The notes under the pieces were generated by a model that was given only the letters and a program-made list of their open reading frames with translations, ran no database searches and was not told the DNA's origin. Below, piece by piece: positions 54,834-63,825 of a stretch of 64,000 nt of DNA (positions are counted from its first letter, which is position 1; every line of letters starts with the position of its first letter). Source of the DNA: Pseudomonas peli (GTDB lineage Bacteria; Pseudomonadota; Gammaproteobacteria; Pseudomonadales; Pseudomonadaceae); NCBI RefSeq assembly GCF_900099645.1, contig NZ_FMTL01000003.1, positions 186,001 through 250,000 on the forward strand, written 5' to 3'. The position numbers and the translations under genes are program-made.

Positions 54834-55181
54834 ATGAAGCGTTTCACCTTGGCTCTGCTGCTGGCTCCACTGTTCTCCACCGCCGCCATGGCCACCGGTT
54901 ATACCGGCCCAGGCGCCACCACTCAGGTCACCACCGTAGCGGCCGCATTGGACGCTGCCGACGATACACCGGTGGTGCTGCAAGGGCAGATCGTCAAGCG
55001 TCTGCAGGATGAGCTCTATGAGTTCAAAGACGCCAGCGGCACCATCAATGTCGAAATCGACGACGAGCATTGGCCTGCCCAGGCCATTTCTGAAAAGGCC
55101 GTGGTCAAGATCAGTGGTGAAGTGGATCGTGACCTGACCAGCCGCGAAATCGATGTCGAGTACCTCGAACTGGTCAAGTAA
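54834..55181 (+). CDS. YgiW/YdeI-family OB-fold periplasmic stress protein (CarO-like)
   Basis: This 115-residue protein has a signal peptide (LALLLAPLFSTAAMA, cleavage near residue 20). The BOF/OB-fold core is DDTPVVLQGQIVKRLQDELYEFKDASG, then INVEIDDEHW, then VKISGEVDRDLTSREIDVEYL. In P. aeruginosa the calcium-responsive CarSR system controls an OB-fold protein (CarO) of this family. The repeat box upstream fits that regulation. It lies between two propeller paralogues. Confidence 0.87.
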   Translation: MKRFTLALLLAPLFSTAAMATGYTGPGATTQVTTVAAALDAADDTPVVLQGQIVKRLQDELYEFKDASGTINVEIDDEHWPAQAISEKAVVKISGEVDRDLTSREIDVEYLELVK

Positions 55182-55203
55182 ATCACTCGATCATGTGCCC
55201 ATG

Positions 55204-55230
55204 TCAGCCCGAAGCCCTGCTTCGGGCTGA
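55204..55230 (+). terminator. Hairpin after the OB-fold gene
   Basis: A perfect 12-bp stem (55204-55215 with 55219-55230) has loop CCT, 22 bases after the stop. There is no T-run; partial termination before the second propeller gene is likely. Confidence 0.65.
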
Positions 55231-55269
55231 CGCCGTTGTGCCACCCGTTACTGTTGAGAGTGAAGCGTC

Positions 55270-56190
55270 ATGCGAGATCATTTCACCCTGAAACGTCTGC
55301 TGCTGAGCCTTGTCGCGCTGTCCTTGCTGCTGCTGGGCTTGTTTGCGCAGGAGTACCGTTTGTTCGAACGGGCTTGGTTCAATGTGCAGCAGTGGCAGCA
55401 AGCCGGTAGCGGACAGCAGGGCTCCATGCTGTTGGCGGATTATCAGGTGGACCTTGAGGCCCGCGTGATCGAGGGCCTGAACGATGATGTCTCGGCGCTG
55501 ACCTTCGACCCAGACCGCAACAGCCTGTTCACCGTGACCAACCAGAAGCCGCAGCTGCTTGAGTTATCGCTGGATGGTGAACTGCTAAGGCGTATCGACT
55601 TGCATGGTTTTGGCGATGCTGAAGCGGTTGAGTACATCAGCCCAGGCCTGTATGTGATCACTGATGAGCGTAAGCAGCGCCTGATCAAGGTGCGGGTGGA
55701 TGATGCCACCACCGAGTTGCATGCCGACCAGGCTCAGCAGTTCTCGTTAAGCATTGGCCTGAATGGCAACAAGGGGTTTGAGGGCTTGGCCTACGATTCG
55801 GCTGGGCAGCGTCTGTTTGTTGCCAAAGAGCGCGATCCGATGCGCATCTATGAGATTCACGGTTTTCCTCAGCGAGACCCACAGAGCCCCTTTGCCGTGC
55901 ACGTGGTGGATGATCAGCAGCGTGACGCTGGGCTATTTGTACGTGATCTCTCCAGCCTGCAATTTGATGAGCGCAGCGGGCATTTGCTGGCGCTGTCCGA
56001 CGAGTCACGCCTGGTGCTGGAGCTGAATGTCGAGGGCAAACCGATCAGCAGCCTGTCGCTGCTTGGTGGACGTAACGGCCTCAAACGCAGCGTACCGCAG
56101 GGCGAAGGCATCGCCATGGATAACCAGGGCGTGCTCTATCTGGTTAGCGAGCCGAATCTGTTCTATCGCTTCAAGAAACCAGGCGCTTAG
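55270..56190 (+). CDS. SdiA-regulated-type beta-propeller protein (CarP-like), copy 2
   Basis: This 306-residue paralogue of the protein at 53814 has a membrane anchor (residues 9-26). Matching blocks include VSALTFDPDRNSLFTVTNQKPQ, ELSLDGELLRRIDL, GNKGFEGLAYDSAGQRLFVAKERDP and the C-terminal YLVSEPNLFYRF. The shared EGxAxD...SEPNLFY end and similar spacing show common descent. Its 3' end overlaps the convergent MATE gene by 20 bases. The function is unknown; a periplasmic role with the OB-fold protein is inferred. Confidence 0.82.
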   Translation: MRDHFTLKRLLLSLVALSLLLLGLFAQEYRLFERAWFNVQQWQQAGSGQQGSMLLADYQVDLEARVIEGLNDDVSALTFDPDRNSLFTVTNQKPQLLELSLDGELLRRIDLHGFGDAEAVEYISPGLYVITDERKQRLIKVRVDDATTELHADQAQQFSLSIGLNGNKGFEGLAYDSAGQRLFVAKERDPMRIYEIHGFPQRDPQSPFAVHVVDDQQRDAGLFVRDLSSLQFDERSGHLLALSDESRLVLELNVEGKPISSLSLLGGRNGLKRSVPQGEGIAMDNQGVLYLVSEPNLFYRFKKPGA

Positions 56191-57568
56191 GCTGTGGCGT
56201 AAAGGCTGCGGCCGCCGGTTGCAGCTGGCGCGCTGTTTTCCATTCAAAGCCCAGGGTCAGGCCGATGGCGGCGCAGGCCAGGCCGCCGGCTAATCCCCAC
56301 CAAACGCCTTCTGCGCCCCAGCCCAGGGGGAAGGCTAGAGCCCAGGCCAGCGGCGCGCCAACTGCCCAGTAGCAGCCGAGGCCAACCCAGAAGGTGGTCT
56401 TGGCGTCCTTGAGGCCGCGAATTGCGCCCATGGCGATGGTCTGGATGCCATCGAAGAACTCGAACCAGGCAGCAATCGCCAGCAGTGCCACGGCCAGGCT
56501 CACCACCTCGGCATAGGCGCTGTCGCTGTGGTCGAGAAACAGCCCCACTACCCAATGCGGCCCCAGCCAGAACAGGCAGGCGAAACCGAGCATGCACAGC
56601 GCACCGAGGCCAAGGCCCAGGCGACCGGCTTGGCGTGCCTGCAGCAGGCGGCCGGCACCAAAGTGCTGACCGATACGGAAGGTCACCGCATAGGAAATTC
56701 CCACTGGCACCATAAACGCCACGTACACCGACATGATTGCGATCTGGTGCGCCGCCAGTTGCGTGCTGCCCAGCGCGCCCATGCACAGTGCGGCAAAGGC
56801 AAACAGGCCTGATTCCACCGCATAGGTGCCGCCAATCGGCAGGCCCAGACGCAGCAGCTCTTTCAGCTCGCCCCACACCGGCCGCAACAAGCCGCGCCAC
56901 AGTGGATAAGGGCTGTAGGCACTGTGGTGCAGCACATGCCAAGCCAGCAGCAGCGCCATGACATTCATCACCACGGCGGTCACTAGGCCGATTCCGGCCA
57001 GGCCCAGTGGCGGCAGGCCGAACCAGCCCTTGATCAGTGCATAGTTGAGGACGAAGTTGGCCAGCGCGCCGCCAATGCTGATGGCCATTACCGGGCCGGG
57101 GCGGCCGATGGCGCTGGTAAAGCCACGCAGCGCCATAAAGCTCATATAGCCAGGCAGGGCAAACACCAGGGTGGAGAGAAACTGCATGCCGCCGCTGACG
57201 TTCTCCGGCTTCTGGCCGAAATACAGTAATGCTGGGCCCAGGTTCCACAGCGCCAGGCCAGCCAACAACGCCAGGCCCCAGCCGAGCCACAGGCCGTTCT
57301 GCGTCAGCCGGGTGACGCCGGCCGCGTCCTGCGCGCCATGACGGATGGCCACCAGGTTGCCGACCGAGGCAATCACCCCCACGCAAAAGATTGAGACAAA
57401 GGAGTAACTGGCTGCGCCCAGGCCGCCAGCGGCCAGGGTGGCGGGGCCGAGCAGGCCCATCATCACAGTGTCGGTAAACACCATCAGCACATGCGCCAGT
57501 TGCGCAGCAATCAGCGGCCCGGCAAGTTTCAGGATGGCGCGCAGTTCGCCACGAAGCGGATGCAGCAT
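56171..57568 (-). CDS. MATE-family multidrug efflux transporter (NorM-like)
   Basis: This 465-residue protein with twelve predicted helices has the MATE repeats. The N-half block PLIAAQLAHVLMVFTDTVMMG is near residue 18 and the C-half GLPIGGTYAVESGLFAFAALCMG near 240. NorM-type pumps export cationic dyes and fluoroquinolones with sodium or protons. It is divergent from a LysR gene whose start is 139 bases away, so regulation by that protein is possible. Confidence 0.92.
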   Translation of the reverse strand: MLHPLRGELRAILKLAGPLIAAQLAHVLMVFTDTVMMGLLGPATLAAGGLGAASYSFVSIFCVGVIASVGNLVAIRHGAQDAAGVTRLTQNGLWLGWGLALLAGLALWNLGPALLYFGQKPENVSGGMQFLSTLVFALPGYMSFMALRGFTSAIGRPGPVMAISIGGALANFVLNYALIKGWFGLPPLGLAGIGLVTAVVMNVMALLLAWHVLHHSAYSPYPLWRGLLRPVWGELKELLRLGLPIGGTYAVESGLFAFAALCMGALGSTQLAAHQIAIMSVYVAFMVPVGISYAVTFRIGQHFGAGRLLQARQAGRLGLGLGALCMLGFACLFWLGPHWVVGLFLDHSDSAYAEVVSLAVALLAIAAWFEFFDGIQTIAMGAIRGLKDAKTTFWVGLGCYWAVGAPLAWALAFPLGWGAEGVWWGLAGGLACAAIGLTLGFEWKTARQLQPAAAAFTPQPKRLVS

Positions 57569-57706
57569 GATGAGTTCTACTCAGTTAGAAGGCTTGCTCG
57601 GGTGATCCGCGCAGGCAGAGAATGCGCCTATTCTCATAAGCCAGCCGTGGCAGCACAAAAGGATAATAGCGATGACAGGCATGACTATTACTCATGGGTT
57701 GGGTGC

Positions 57707-58636
57707 ATGAGCCAGCGCCTGCCACCGCTGTATGCCCTGCGCGCCTTCGAGGCGGCGGCACGGCACAGCTCCTTTACCCGCGCCGCCGAAGAGCTGGCGA
57801 TCACTCAGAGTGCGGTCAGCCGGCATGTGCGCACCCTAGAGGAACACTTTGCCTGCCGCTTGTTCGAGCGTCGGGGCCGCAGCCTGCAACTCACCGAAAC
57901 GGCGCGGATGTTGCTGCCGGGGCTGCGCGATGGCTTCGAGGCGTTGGAACGCGCCTGTAACACCTTGCGTGTCGACGACGCGGTGCTTCGCCTGAAAGCC
58001 CCGTCGACGCTGACCATGCGCTGGTTGCTGGCGCGCCTGTCGCGCTATCGTCTGCTCAGCGCCAGTGAGGTGCAACTGACCAGCGCCTGGATGGACGTGG
58101 ACAAGGTGGACTTTCTGCATGAGCCGTTCGACTGCGCCGTATTGCTCAGTCAGGGCGATTTCCCGGAGGAATGGGAAAGCACCGAGCTGTTTGCCGAATG
58201 GTTGATTCCGGTCTGCGCGCCAGAAGCCTTGAGCGAGCAACCCTGGGATCTGCCGCGCTTGCAGGCCGCCGAACTGCTGCATCCCACCCCGGATCGCCGC
58301 GACTGGCGACAGTGGTTGCAGGCCATGGGCCTGGCGGATCAGGTGCCGCTCAAAGGCGGCCAGGTCTTCGACACCCTGGAGCTGGGCATGGTGGCCGCGG
58401 CGCGTGGCTATGGCGTATCGATTGGTGATCTGGTGATGGTCGCCGAGGATGTCGCGCAGGGCCGGCTCGGCCTACCCTGGCCCAGCGCGGTGCCCAGTGG
58501 CTGCAGCTACTACCTGGTATGGCCAAAAGCGCGGCGAGGCCAGGAGCGCTTTCGCCGTTTGCGCGATTATCTGGTAGCCGATGTGGCGGCTATGCAGCTG
58601 CCGGTGGTTGAGCGGGTGGGAAGTCGGGCACGTTAG
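57707..58636 (+). CDS. LysR-family transcriptional regulator (GcvA-like)
   Basis: The 309-residue protein has the LysR HTH at about residues 5-65 ([20 protein letters not shown] and ITQSAVSRHVRTLEEHF) and a GcvA-type effector domain. The start is ATG 57707; a longer open frame upstream runs into the divergent MATE gene. It shares the RAFEAAAR start with TrpI. Its likely target is the divergent MATE gene or itself. Confidence 0.86.
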   Translation: MSQRLPPLYALRAFEAAARHSSFTRAAEELAITQSAVSRHVRTLEEHFACRLFERRGRSLQLTETARMLLPGLRDGFEALERACNTLRVDDAVLRLKAPSTLTMRWLLARLSRYRLLSASEVQLTSAWMDVDKVDFLHEPFDCAVLLSQGDFPEEWESTELFAEWLIPVCAPEALSEQPWDLPRLQAAELLHPTPDRRDWRQWLQAMGLADQVPLKGGQVFDTLELGMVAAARGYGVSIGDLVMVAEDVAQGRLGLPWPSAVPSGCSYYLVWPKARRGQERFRRLRDYLVADVAAMQLPVVERVGSRAR

Positions 58637-58974
58637 CGGGTGACGCGTAGAGCGTAAAAAATATTGGACTATCCTTTGTTAGCTTATTCGTATTATCGCT
58701 TTTAAAACATAGGGTTAATGCGATTTTAGATTGAGCTGTCTGCTGCTTGCGGTCTGATTTATTAACAATATAAGCGTATTTGTTTGACATATTTTACGGC
58801 TTTGGCAGACTGGCTTCAGGATTGTGGCTGCCAGATGAGCGCTTCTCGCGCATTTGATGCCGCTGCGGCGGCCAGCTAGACAGGCGCAATCAGCCGTAAA
58901 ACAGAAGGTGCGCGACAACCGTCAGCCCTTCTGCACAACAACGGCAGCCAATCCCGGCTGCCCCAAGGTGATGT
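58637..58974 (+). promoter_or_regulatory. AT-rich leader of the second PuuD-like gene
   Basis: This 338-base stretch without a gene is clearly AT-rich in its first half. It holds a TTGACA at 58784-58789 with a weak CAGACT at 58806-58811 (16-base spacing), about 165 bases upstream of the start. Short open frames on the minus strand here look non-coding. A long 5' leader or an unseen regulator site is possible; I see no clear riboswitch. Confidence 0.4.
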
Positions 58975-59763
58975 ATGTCCAACAACAATACGAAACAGCG
59001 CCCAGGCGCGCGTAAACCGGTTGTCCTGATGTCCATGGGCGCTCAAGAGCGCAAAGGGCATGCCTATCAAGTCATGACCCACAAATACATAACCCCGCTG
59101 GTCGAACTGTCGGGCTGTGTGCCGCTGCTGGCGCCCAGCTGCTGCGGCGCGGATGACATCGAGCAGTACCTGTCGATGGTCGATGGCGTGTACCTGACCG
59201 GTGCGGGCAGCAATATCGATCCGGCCCTCTACGGTCAGGAAAACCTGACCCCGACTAAGGGTCAGGATAAGGACCGTGATCTGTTTGATATTCCACTGAT
59301 TCGCGGTGCATTGGCCCGTGGTCTGCCGCTGTTCGCGATCTGCCGTGGCATGCAGGAAATCAACGTGGCCCTGGGCGGCAATATCCACCAGAAGGTCTAC
59401 GAAGTCCCGGGCATGAATGACCACCGCGAAGACACCAGTGCTCCGGTGGAGGTGCAATACGCCGACAGCCACAGCGTGCGCGCGCTGCCGGGTAGCTGGT
59501 TTGCCGAGCTGATGGGTGAGGCCGAGTTCCCGGTCAACTCGCTGCACGGCCAGGCGCTGGATCAGCTGGGTGAGGGCGTCGAGGCGCTGGCCCATGCCGA
59601 GGACGGTCTGGTCGAGGCGATTCACCTGCCGGGCGCCGAGCAGTTCACCCTGGCGGTGCAATGGCACCCGGAATGGCAGGCGGCGCAGAACCCGCATTCG
59701 GTGAAAATCTTTAAGGCGTTCGGTGAGGCCTGTCGCGAGCAGGTAGCCCGCCGCGACCAGTAA
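58975..59763 (+). CDS. Gamma-glutamyl-GABA hydrolase family protein (PuuD-like), second copy
   Basis: The 262-residue class I glutamine-amidotransferase-fold enzyme has nucleophile Cys123 in AICRGMQEIN and the His/Glu block VQWHPEW near residue 225. The block GVYLTGAGSNIDPALYG near 68 parallels SpuA. It is only moderately similar to SpuA (22929), so the two are old paralogues; P. aeruginosa also has two such hydrolases for polyamine breakdown. It stands alone, with its own terminator. Confidence 0.88.
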   Translation: MSNNNTKQRPGARKPVVLMSMGAQERKGHAYQVMTHKYITPLVELSGCVPLLAPSCCGADDIEQYLSMVDGVYLTGAGSNIDPALYGQENLTPTKGQDKDRDLFDIPLIRGALARGLPLFAICRGMQEINVALGGNIHQKVYEVPGMNDHREDTSAPVEVQYADSHSVRALPGSWFAELMGEAEFPVNSLHGQALDQLGEGVEALAHAEDGLVEAIHLPGAEQFTLAVQWHPEWQAAQNPHSVKIFKAFGEACREQVARRDQ

Positions 59764-59784
59764 GCGTTCCAACTGCATATTAAG

Positions 59785-59808
59785 AAGCCCCGTATGCGGG
59801 GCTTTTTT
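59785..59808 (+). terminator. Rho-independent terminator
   Basis: The 8-bp stem AAGCCCCG/CGGGGCTT (59785-59792 with 59797-59804) has loop TATG and is followed by T6. Confidence 0.92.
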
Positions 59809-59819
59809 ATGGCTGCGAT

Positions 59820-61319
59820 TCAGGCCCCGCTGATGCTGGGTCGGTACTGCAGGGCTTCACCTAAGTGGCTGCGGCGAATATGTGCAGCACTGTCCAAGTC
59901 GGCCAGGGTGCGTGCCACTTTCAATACGCGGTGTGCTGCACGCAGGCTCATTCCCAGGCGCTCGCAGGCATTTTCCAGCCACTGGCGGTCTTCGCCCTGC
60001 AGGCTGCAATGTTGCTGCACGCCATTGAGATCGAGGTGGGCATTGGCGCAGCCCTGGCGAGCCAGTTGCTGCTGGCGTGCCTGCACCACCTGCTCGGCGA
60101 GTTCGGCGCTGCTTGGGCCGGGCTTGGCGTCAGCGTTCAGTCGTGTGGTTTCCCGCGGCACGCTGAGGTGCAGATCGATGCGGTCGAGCAACGGGCCGGA
60201 GAGTTTGCCGCGGTAGCGCTGGATCTGTTCAGTGGAACAGCGGCAGCGCCCGGATGGATCGCCCAAATGCCCGCAGGGGCACGGATTCATCGCCGCCACC
60301 AGCTGAAAGCGCGCAGGAAAACGCACTTTGTCGCGTGCCCGAGCAATCACGATCTGGCCACTTTCCAGGGGCTCACGCAGCACCTCCAAAACCTTGCGGT
60401 CAAATTCGGGGAGCTCATCGAGGAATAAAACGCCGTGATGAGCCAAAGTGATTTCACCCGGTTGCGGGCGACTGCCGCCACCGACCAGCGCGGGACCGGA
60501 GGCACTGTGGTGCGGGGTTCTGAAGGGGCGTTGCGGCCAGGCGCTAAGCGGAACGTGGCTGGCTACGGAATGAATTGCGGCGACTTCCAGTGCCTCCTGT
60601 TCATCCAGCGGCGGCAACAAGCCGGGCAGGCGGCTGGCCAGCAGGGTTTTTCCCGTGCCGGGTGGCCCGGTGAATAGAAGGTTGTGCGAACCAGCCGCCG
60701 CTACCAGCAGCGCGCGTTTGGCGGCGATCTGTCCTTGCACCTCGGCCAGATCGGGATAGGGCAGCACTTGGCGCAGCAAGCCCTGGGCCTGATAGGGGGC
60801 AATCGGCGTTTGGCCATTGAGGTGGGCGGCGAACTCCAGTAGGTGCTCGACGGCAATCACCGTGAGGCCGGACGCCAGGCTGGCTTCCTCGGCATTGGCC
60901 TTAGGCACTACTAAGGTGCGTCCGGCGGCGCGGGCGGCCAGCGCGGCGGGCAAGACGCCTTGTACAGGACGAATCGCCCCGGACAGTGCTAGTTCACCCA
61001 GGCACTCAAGCGGCTCCAGTGCGCTACTTGGCACCTGTCCGCTGGCGGCGAGAATACCGAGGGCAATCGCCAGGTCGAAGCGCCCGCCGTCCTTGGGTAA
61101 ATCGGCCGGTGCCAGATTCAAGGTAATCCGCCTGGGCGGGAACTCGAAGGCGCAATTGAGGATGGCGCTGCGTACCCGGTCCTTGCTTTCCTTGACGGCG
61201 GTTTCCGGCAAACCGACCAGGGCCAGCGAGGGCAGGCCGTTGGCCAAGTGGGCTTCGACGGTGACGGCGGGGGCTTCAACACCCACTTGGGCGCGGCTGT
61301 GGACTATGGCCAGGGACAT
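59820..61319 (-). CDS. comM: YifB/ComM-type Mg-chelatase-like AAA+ ATPase
   Basis: The 499-residue protein has the N-terminal Lon-protease-like substrate domain (residues 1-170). The AAA+ core has Walker A GPPGTGKTLLASR near residue 218. The C-terminal Mg-chelatase-type domain has a zinc cluster MNPCPCGHLGDPSGRCRC near 345. ComM is a helicase-like factor that promotes branch migration in natural transformation. Its presence fits a naturally competent lineage but does not prove it. Confidence 0.92.
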   Translation of the reverse strand: MSLAIVHSRAQVGVEAPAVTVEAHLANGLPSLALVGLPETAVKESKDRVRSAILNCAFEFPPRRITLNLAPADLPKDGGRFDLAIALGILAASGQVPSSALEPLECLGELALSGAIRPVQGVLPAALAARAAGRTLVVPKANAEEASLASGLTVIAVEHLLEFAAHLNGQTPIAPYQAQGLLRQVLPYPDLAEVQGQIAAKRALLVAAAGSHNLLFTGPPGTGKTLLASRLPGLLPPLDEQEALEVAAIHSVASHVPLSAWPQRPFRTPHHSASGPALVGGGSRPQPGEITLAHHGVLFLDELPEFDRKVLEVLREPLESGQIVIARARDKVRFPARFQLVAAMNPCPCGHLGDPSGRCRCSTEQIQRYRGKLSGPLLDRIDLHLSVPRETTRLNADAKPGPSSAELAEQVVQARQQQLARQGCANAHLDLNGVQQHCSLQGEDRQWLENACERLGMSLRAAHRVLKVARTLADLDSAAHIRRSHLGEALQYRPSISGA

Positions 61320-61358
61320 CGATCACTCCTTGATCGGCTGATGCATCCGCTGCGGGTG

Positions 61359-61628
61359 CTACTCGCGGGTGGCTGGGGCGTCTGCGCTGCGTGCTTCCAT
61401 TTCGGCGACCTTGGCTTCGAGAGCTTCCAGGCGGGCGCGGGTGCGGGCGAGCACGACCATCTGGCTGTCGAATTCGTCGCGGCTGACCAAGTCGAGTTTG
61501 CTGAAGGCGCTTTGCAGCAGCACTTTGAACTGGGCTTCGAACTCGCCGCGCGGCAAGGGCGCGTCACCGTTGAACAGGCGCGAGGCGTGGGTGGTCAGGG
61601 CGTCTAGTAGGGCTTTAGGTGGCAGCAT
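61359..61628 (-). CDS. ubiK: Ubiquinone biosynthesis accessory factor UbiK (YqiC)
   Basis: The 89-residue protein has the UbiK/BMFP pattern: MLPPKALLDALTTHASRLF at the start, FKVLLQSAFSKLDLVSRDEFD in the middle, and a C-terminal coiled coil RARLEALEAKVAEMEA. UbiK helps the UbiJ complex in ubiquinone assembly. It lies between comM and the glnK promoter region, as in other pseudomonads. Confidence 0.9.
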   Translation of the reverse strand: MLPPKALLDALTTHASRLFNGDAPLPRGEFEAQFKVLLQSAFSKLDLVSRDEFDSQMVVLARTRARLEALEAKVAEMEARSADAPATRE

Positions 61629-61716
61629 GATGAGGTTCCGTTTACAGATGGCGGCAGTGTAGCACGCAGCTTTATCGGGCTTGCCGGGCGGGCTTGGAAC
61701 GGGGCTGGCGGGTTCT

Positions 61717-61764
61717 GCACGGTTTTCGCGCGCTGCTTGGCGGGCTGTTGCACCGTTGTTGTGC
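61717..61764 (+). promoter_or_regulatory. Candidate tandem NtrC enhancer sites for glnK
   Basis: Two GCAC-type dyads are 33 bases apart centre to centre (three helical turns). GCACC-N5-TGTGC is at 61750-61764; a weaker GCACG-N5-CGCGC is at 61717-61731. They lie about 80-125 bases upstream of the sigma-54-type element, a normal enhancer position. The stretch 61629-62055 has no gene and holds only this control region. Confidence 0.45.
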
Positions 61765-61841
61765 GCTGGCGGTTGGCTAGTACCGGGCTAAAACGCCCGT
61801 TTGCCGGGTAACTGCATGAAATAAATCGGTTTTACCTGATC

Positions 61842-61857
61842 TGGCAAGCTTTCTGCT
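61842..61857 (+). promoter_or_regulatory. Sigma-54 promoter of glnK-amtB
   Basis: TGGCAAGCTTTCTGCT has GG (61843-61844) and GC (61855-61856) separated by 10 bases, the invariant -24/-12 arrangement, with most other consensus bases matching. Expected start is near 61868, giving a leader of about 190 bases before glnK. Confidence 0.65.
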
Positions 61858-61998
61858 TTGTCTCTTGCGACGCATGCACCGATGCAGTTCCGGTGCGTCA
61901 GGCGAAGCGGGGAAGTGCTTCGTCGGGAGCGGTTGGTGAGTATCGGTGCTGCTGGATCAGGGCGGCGATGCATTACAAAAGCCAGGCACTGCGCTTAG

Positions 61999-62394
<396 letters not shown>

Positions 62395-62430
62395 GCCTCC
62401 GAACGAACCCCACGCCCCAGGAGTTAAACC

Positions 62431-63747
62431 ATGACTCTGCGAAAAATCGCAGGGCTAGGAGCCCTTTTGTCCCTCGTTTTTCCAGGCCTGGCCCTGGCTG
62501 ACGAGGTTGTGTTGAACAGCGGTGACACAGCATGGATGCTGACTGCCACTGCGCTGGTGCTGTTCATGACCATCCCTGGTCTGGCGCTTTTCTATGCCGG
62601 CATGGTGCGTTCGAAGAACGTCTTGTCGGTGATGATGCAGTGCTTCGCCATCACCGGCCTGATCAGTATTCTTTGGGTTGTATATGGCTACAGCTTGGCC
62701 TTCGACACCACAGGTATGGAGAAGGGCGTCACCAACTTCAACTCCTTTATCGGCGGTCTGAACAAGGCCTTCCTCAGTGGTCTGACGCCGGATAGCCTGA
62801 TTGGCGCCTTCCCGGAAAGCGTGTTTATCGTCTTCCAGATGACCTTCGCCATTATCACCCCGGCCCTGATCGTCGGTGCCTTCGCCGAGCGCATGAAGTT
62901 CTCCGCGATGCTGATCTTCATGGGTGTTTGGTTCACCCTGGTTTACGCCCCGATGTGCCACATGGTCTGGTCCGGCGACGGCGCTTTCCTGTGGGATGAA
63001 GGCGTGCTGGACTTCGCCGGTGGCACCGTGGTGCACATCAACGCCGGTATCGCCGGTCTCGTGGCCTGTCTGGTGCTGGGCAAGCGCAAGGGTTATCCGA
63101 CCACTCCGATGGCGCCACACAACCTGGGTTACACCCTGATCGGTGCGGCCATGCTGTGGATCGGCTGGTTCGGCTTCAACGCCGGCTCAGCTATCGCTGC
63201 CAACGGCACCGCTGGTATGGCCATGCTGGTGACTCAGATTGCAACCGCTGCTGCTGCCCTGGGCTGGATGTTCGCCGAGTGGGTCACTCATGGTAAGCCG
63301 AGTGCCCTGGGCATCGCTTCCGGTGTGGTTGCAGGCCTCGTCGCCATTACCCCGGCCGCCGGTACTGCCGGCCCGATGGGCGCACTGGTGATCGGTCTGG
63401 CGTCTGGCGTGATCTGTTTCTTCTGCGCCACCAGCCTCAAGCGCAAGCTGGGCTACGACGACTCCCTGGACGCCTTTGGCGTGCACGGTATCGGCGGCAT
63501 CGTCGGCGCCATCCTCACCGGCGTGTTCGCTGCACCGGCCCTGGGCGGCTTCGGTTCGGTGGAAGACATCGGCGGCCAGGTTTGGATCCAGATCGTGGGT
63601 GTGCTGGTTACCGTGGTTTACACCGGCATCGTCACCTTCGTCATCCTCAAGGTGCTGGATCTGGTGATGGGCCTGCGGGTCAGTGAAGAAGCTGAATCGG
63701 TTGGTCTTGACCTCTCCGAGCACAACGAGCGCGGCTACAACCTGTAA
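62431..63747 (+). CDS. amtB: Ammonium transporter AmtB, first copy
   Basis: The 438-residue protein has a cleavable signal-like N-terminus (LLSLVFPGLALA) and eleven helices. The pore twin histidines lie in GGTVVHINAGIAGLV near residue 199 and DAFGVHGIGGIVG near 350. The Amt signature block DFAGGTVVHINAGIAGLVA is near residue 193. It works with GlnK in nitrogen-limited cells. A GC-rich hairpin follows before a second amt gene. Confidence 0.96.
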   Translation: MTLRKIAGLGALLSLVFPGLALADEVVLNSGDTAWMLTATALVLFMTIPGLALFYAGMVRSKNVLSVMMQCFAITGLISILWVVYGYSLAFDTTGMEKGVTNFNSFIGGLNKAFLSGLTPDSLIGAFPESVFIVFQMTFAIITPALIVGAFAERMKFSAMLIFMGVWFTLVYAPMCHMVWSGDGAFLWDEGVLDFAGGTVVHINAGIAGLVACLVLGKRKGYPTTPMAPHNLGYTLIGAAMLWIGWFGFNAGSAIAANGTAGMAMLVTQIATAAAALGWMFAEWVTHGKPSALGIASGVVAGLVAITPAAGTAGPMGALVIGLASGVICFFCATSLKRKLGYDDSLDAFGVHGIGGIVGAILTGVFAAPALGGFGSVEDIGGQVWIQIVGVLVTVVYTGIVTFVILKVLDLVMGLRVSEEAESVGLDLSEHNERGYNL

Positions 63748-63758
63748 GCACACGGAGC

Positions 63759-63781
63759 GCGCCCGGGGCCAACCCGGGCGC
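63759..63781 (+). other. Intercistronic hairpin between amtB and the second amt gene
   Basis: A perfect 9-bp stem GCGCCCGGG/CCCGGGCGC (63759-63767 with 63773-63781) has a 5-base loop and no T-tract. It could reduce read-through into the second transporter gene. Confidence 0.5.
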
Positions 63782-63825
63782 CTTAACCGAACAGCGCTAT
63801 AAAGCGCGACGGCAAGAGGTGGACC

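Noticed and set aside
58590..58918. Small minus-strand frames in the AT-rich spacer
   Set aside because: One overlaps the LysR gene 3' end, neither has a clear ribosome site, and neither resembles a known family.
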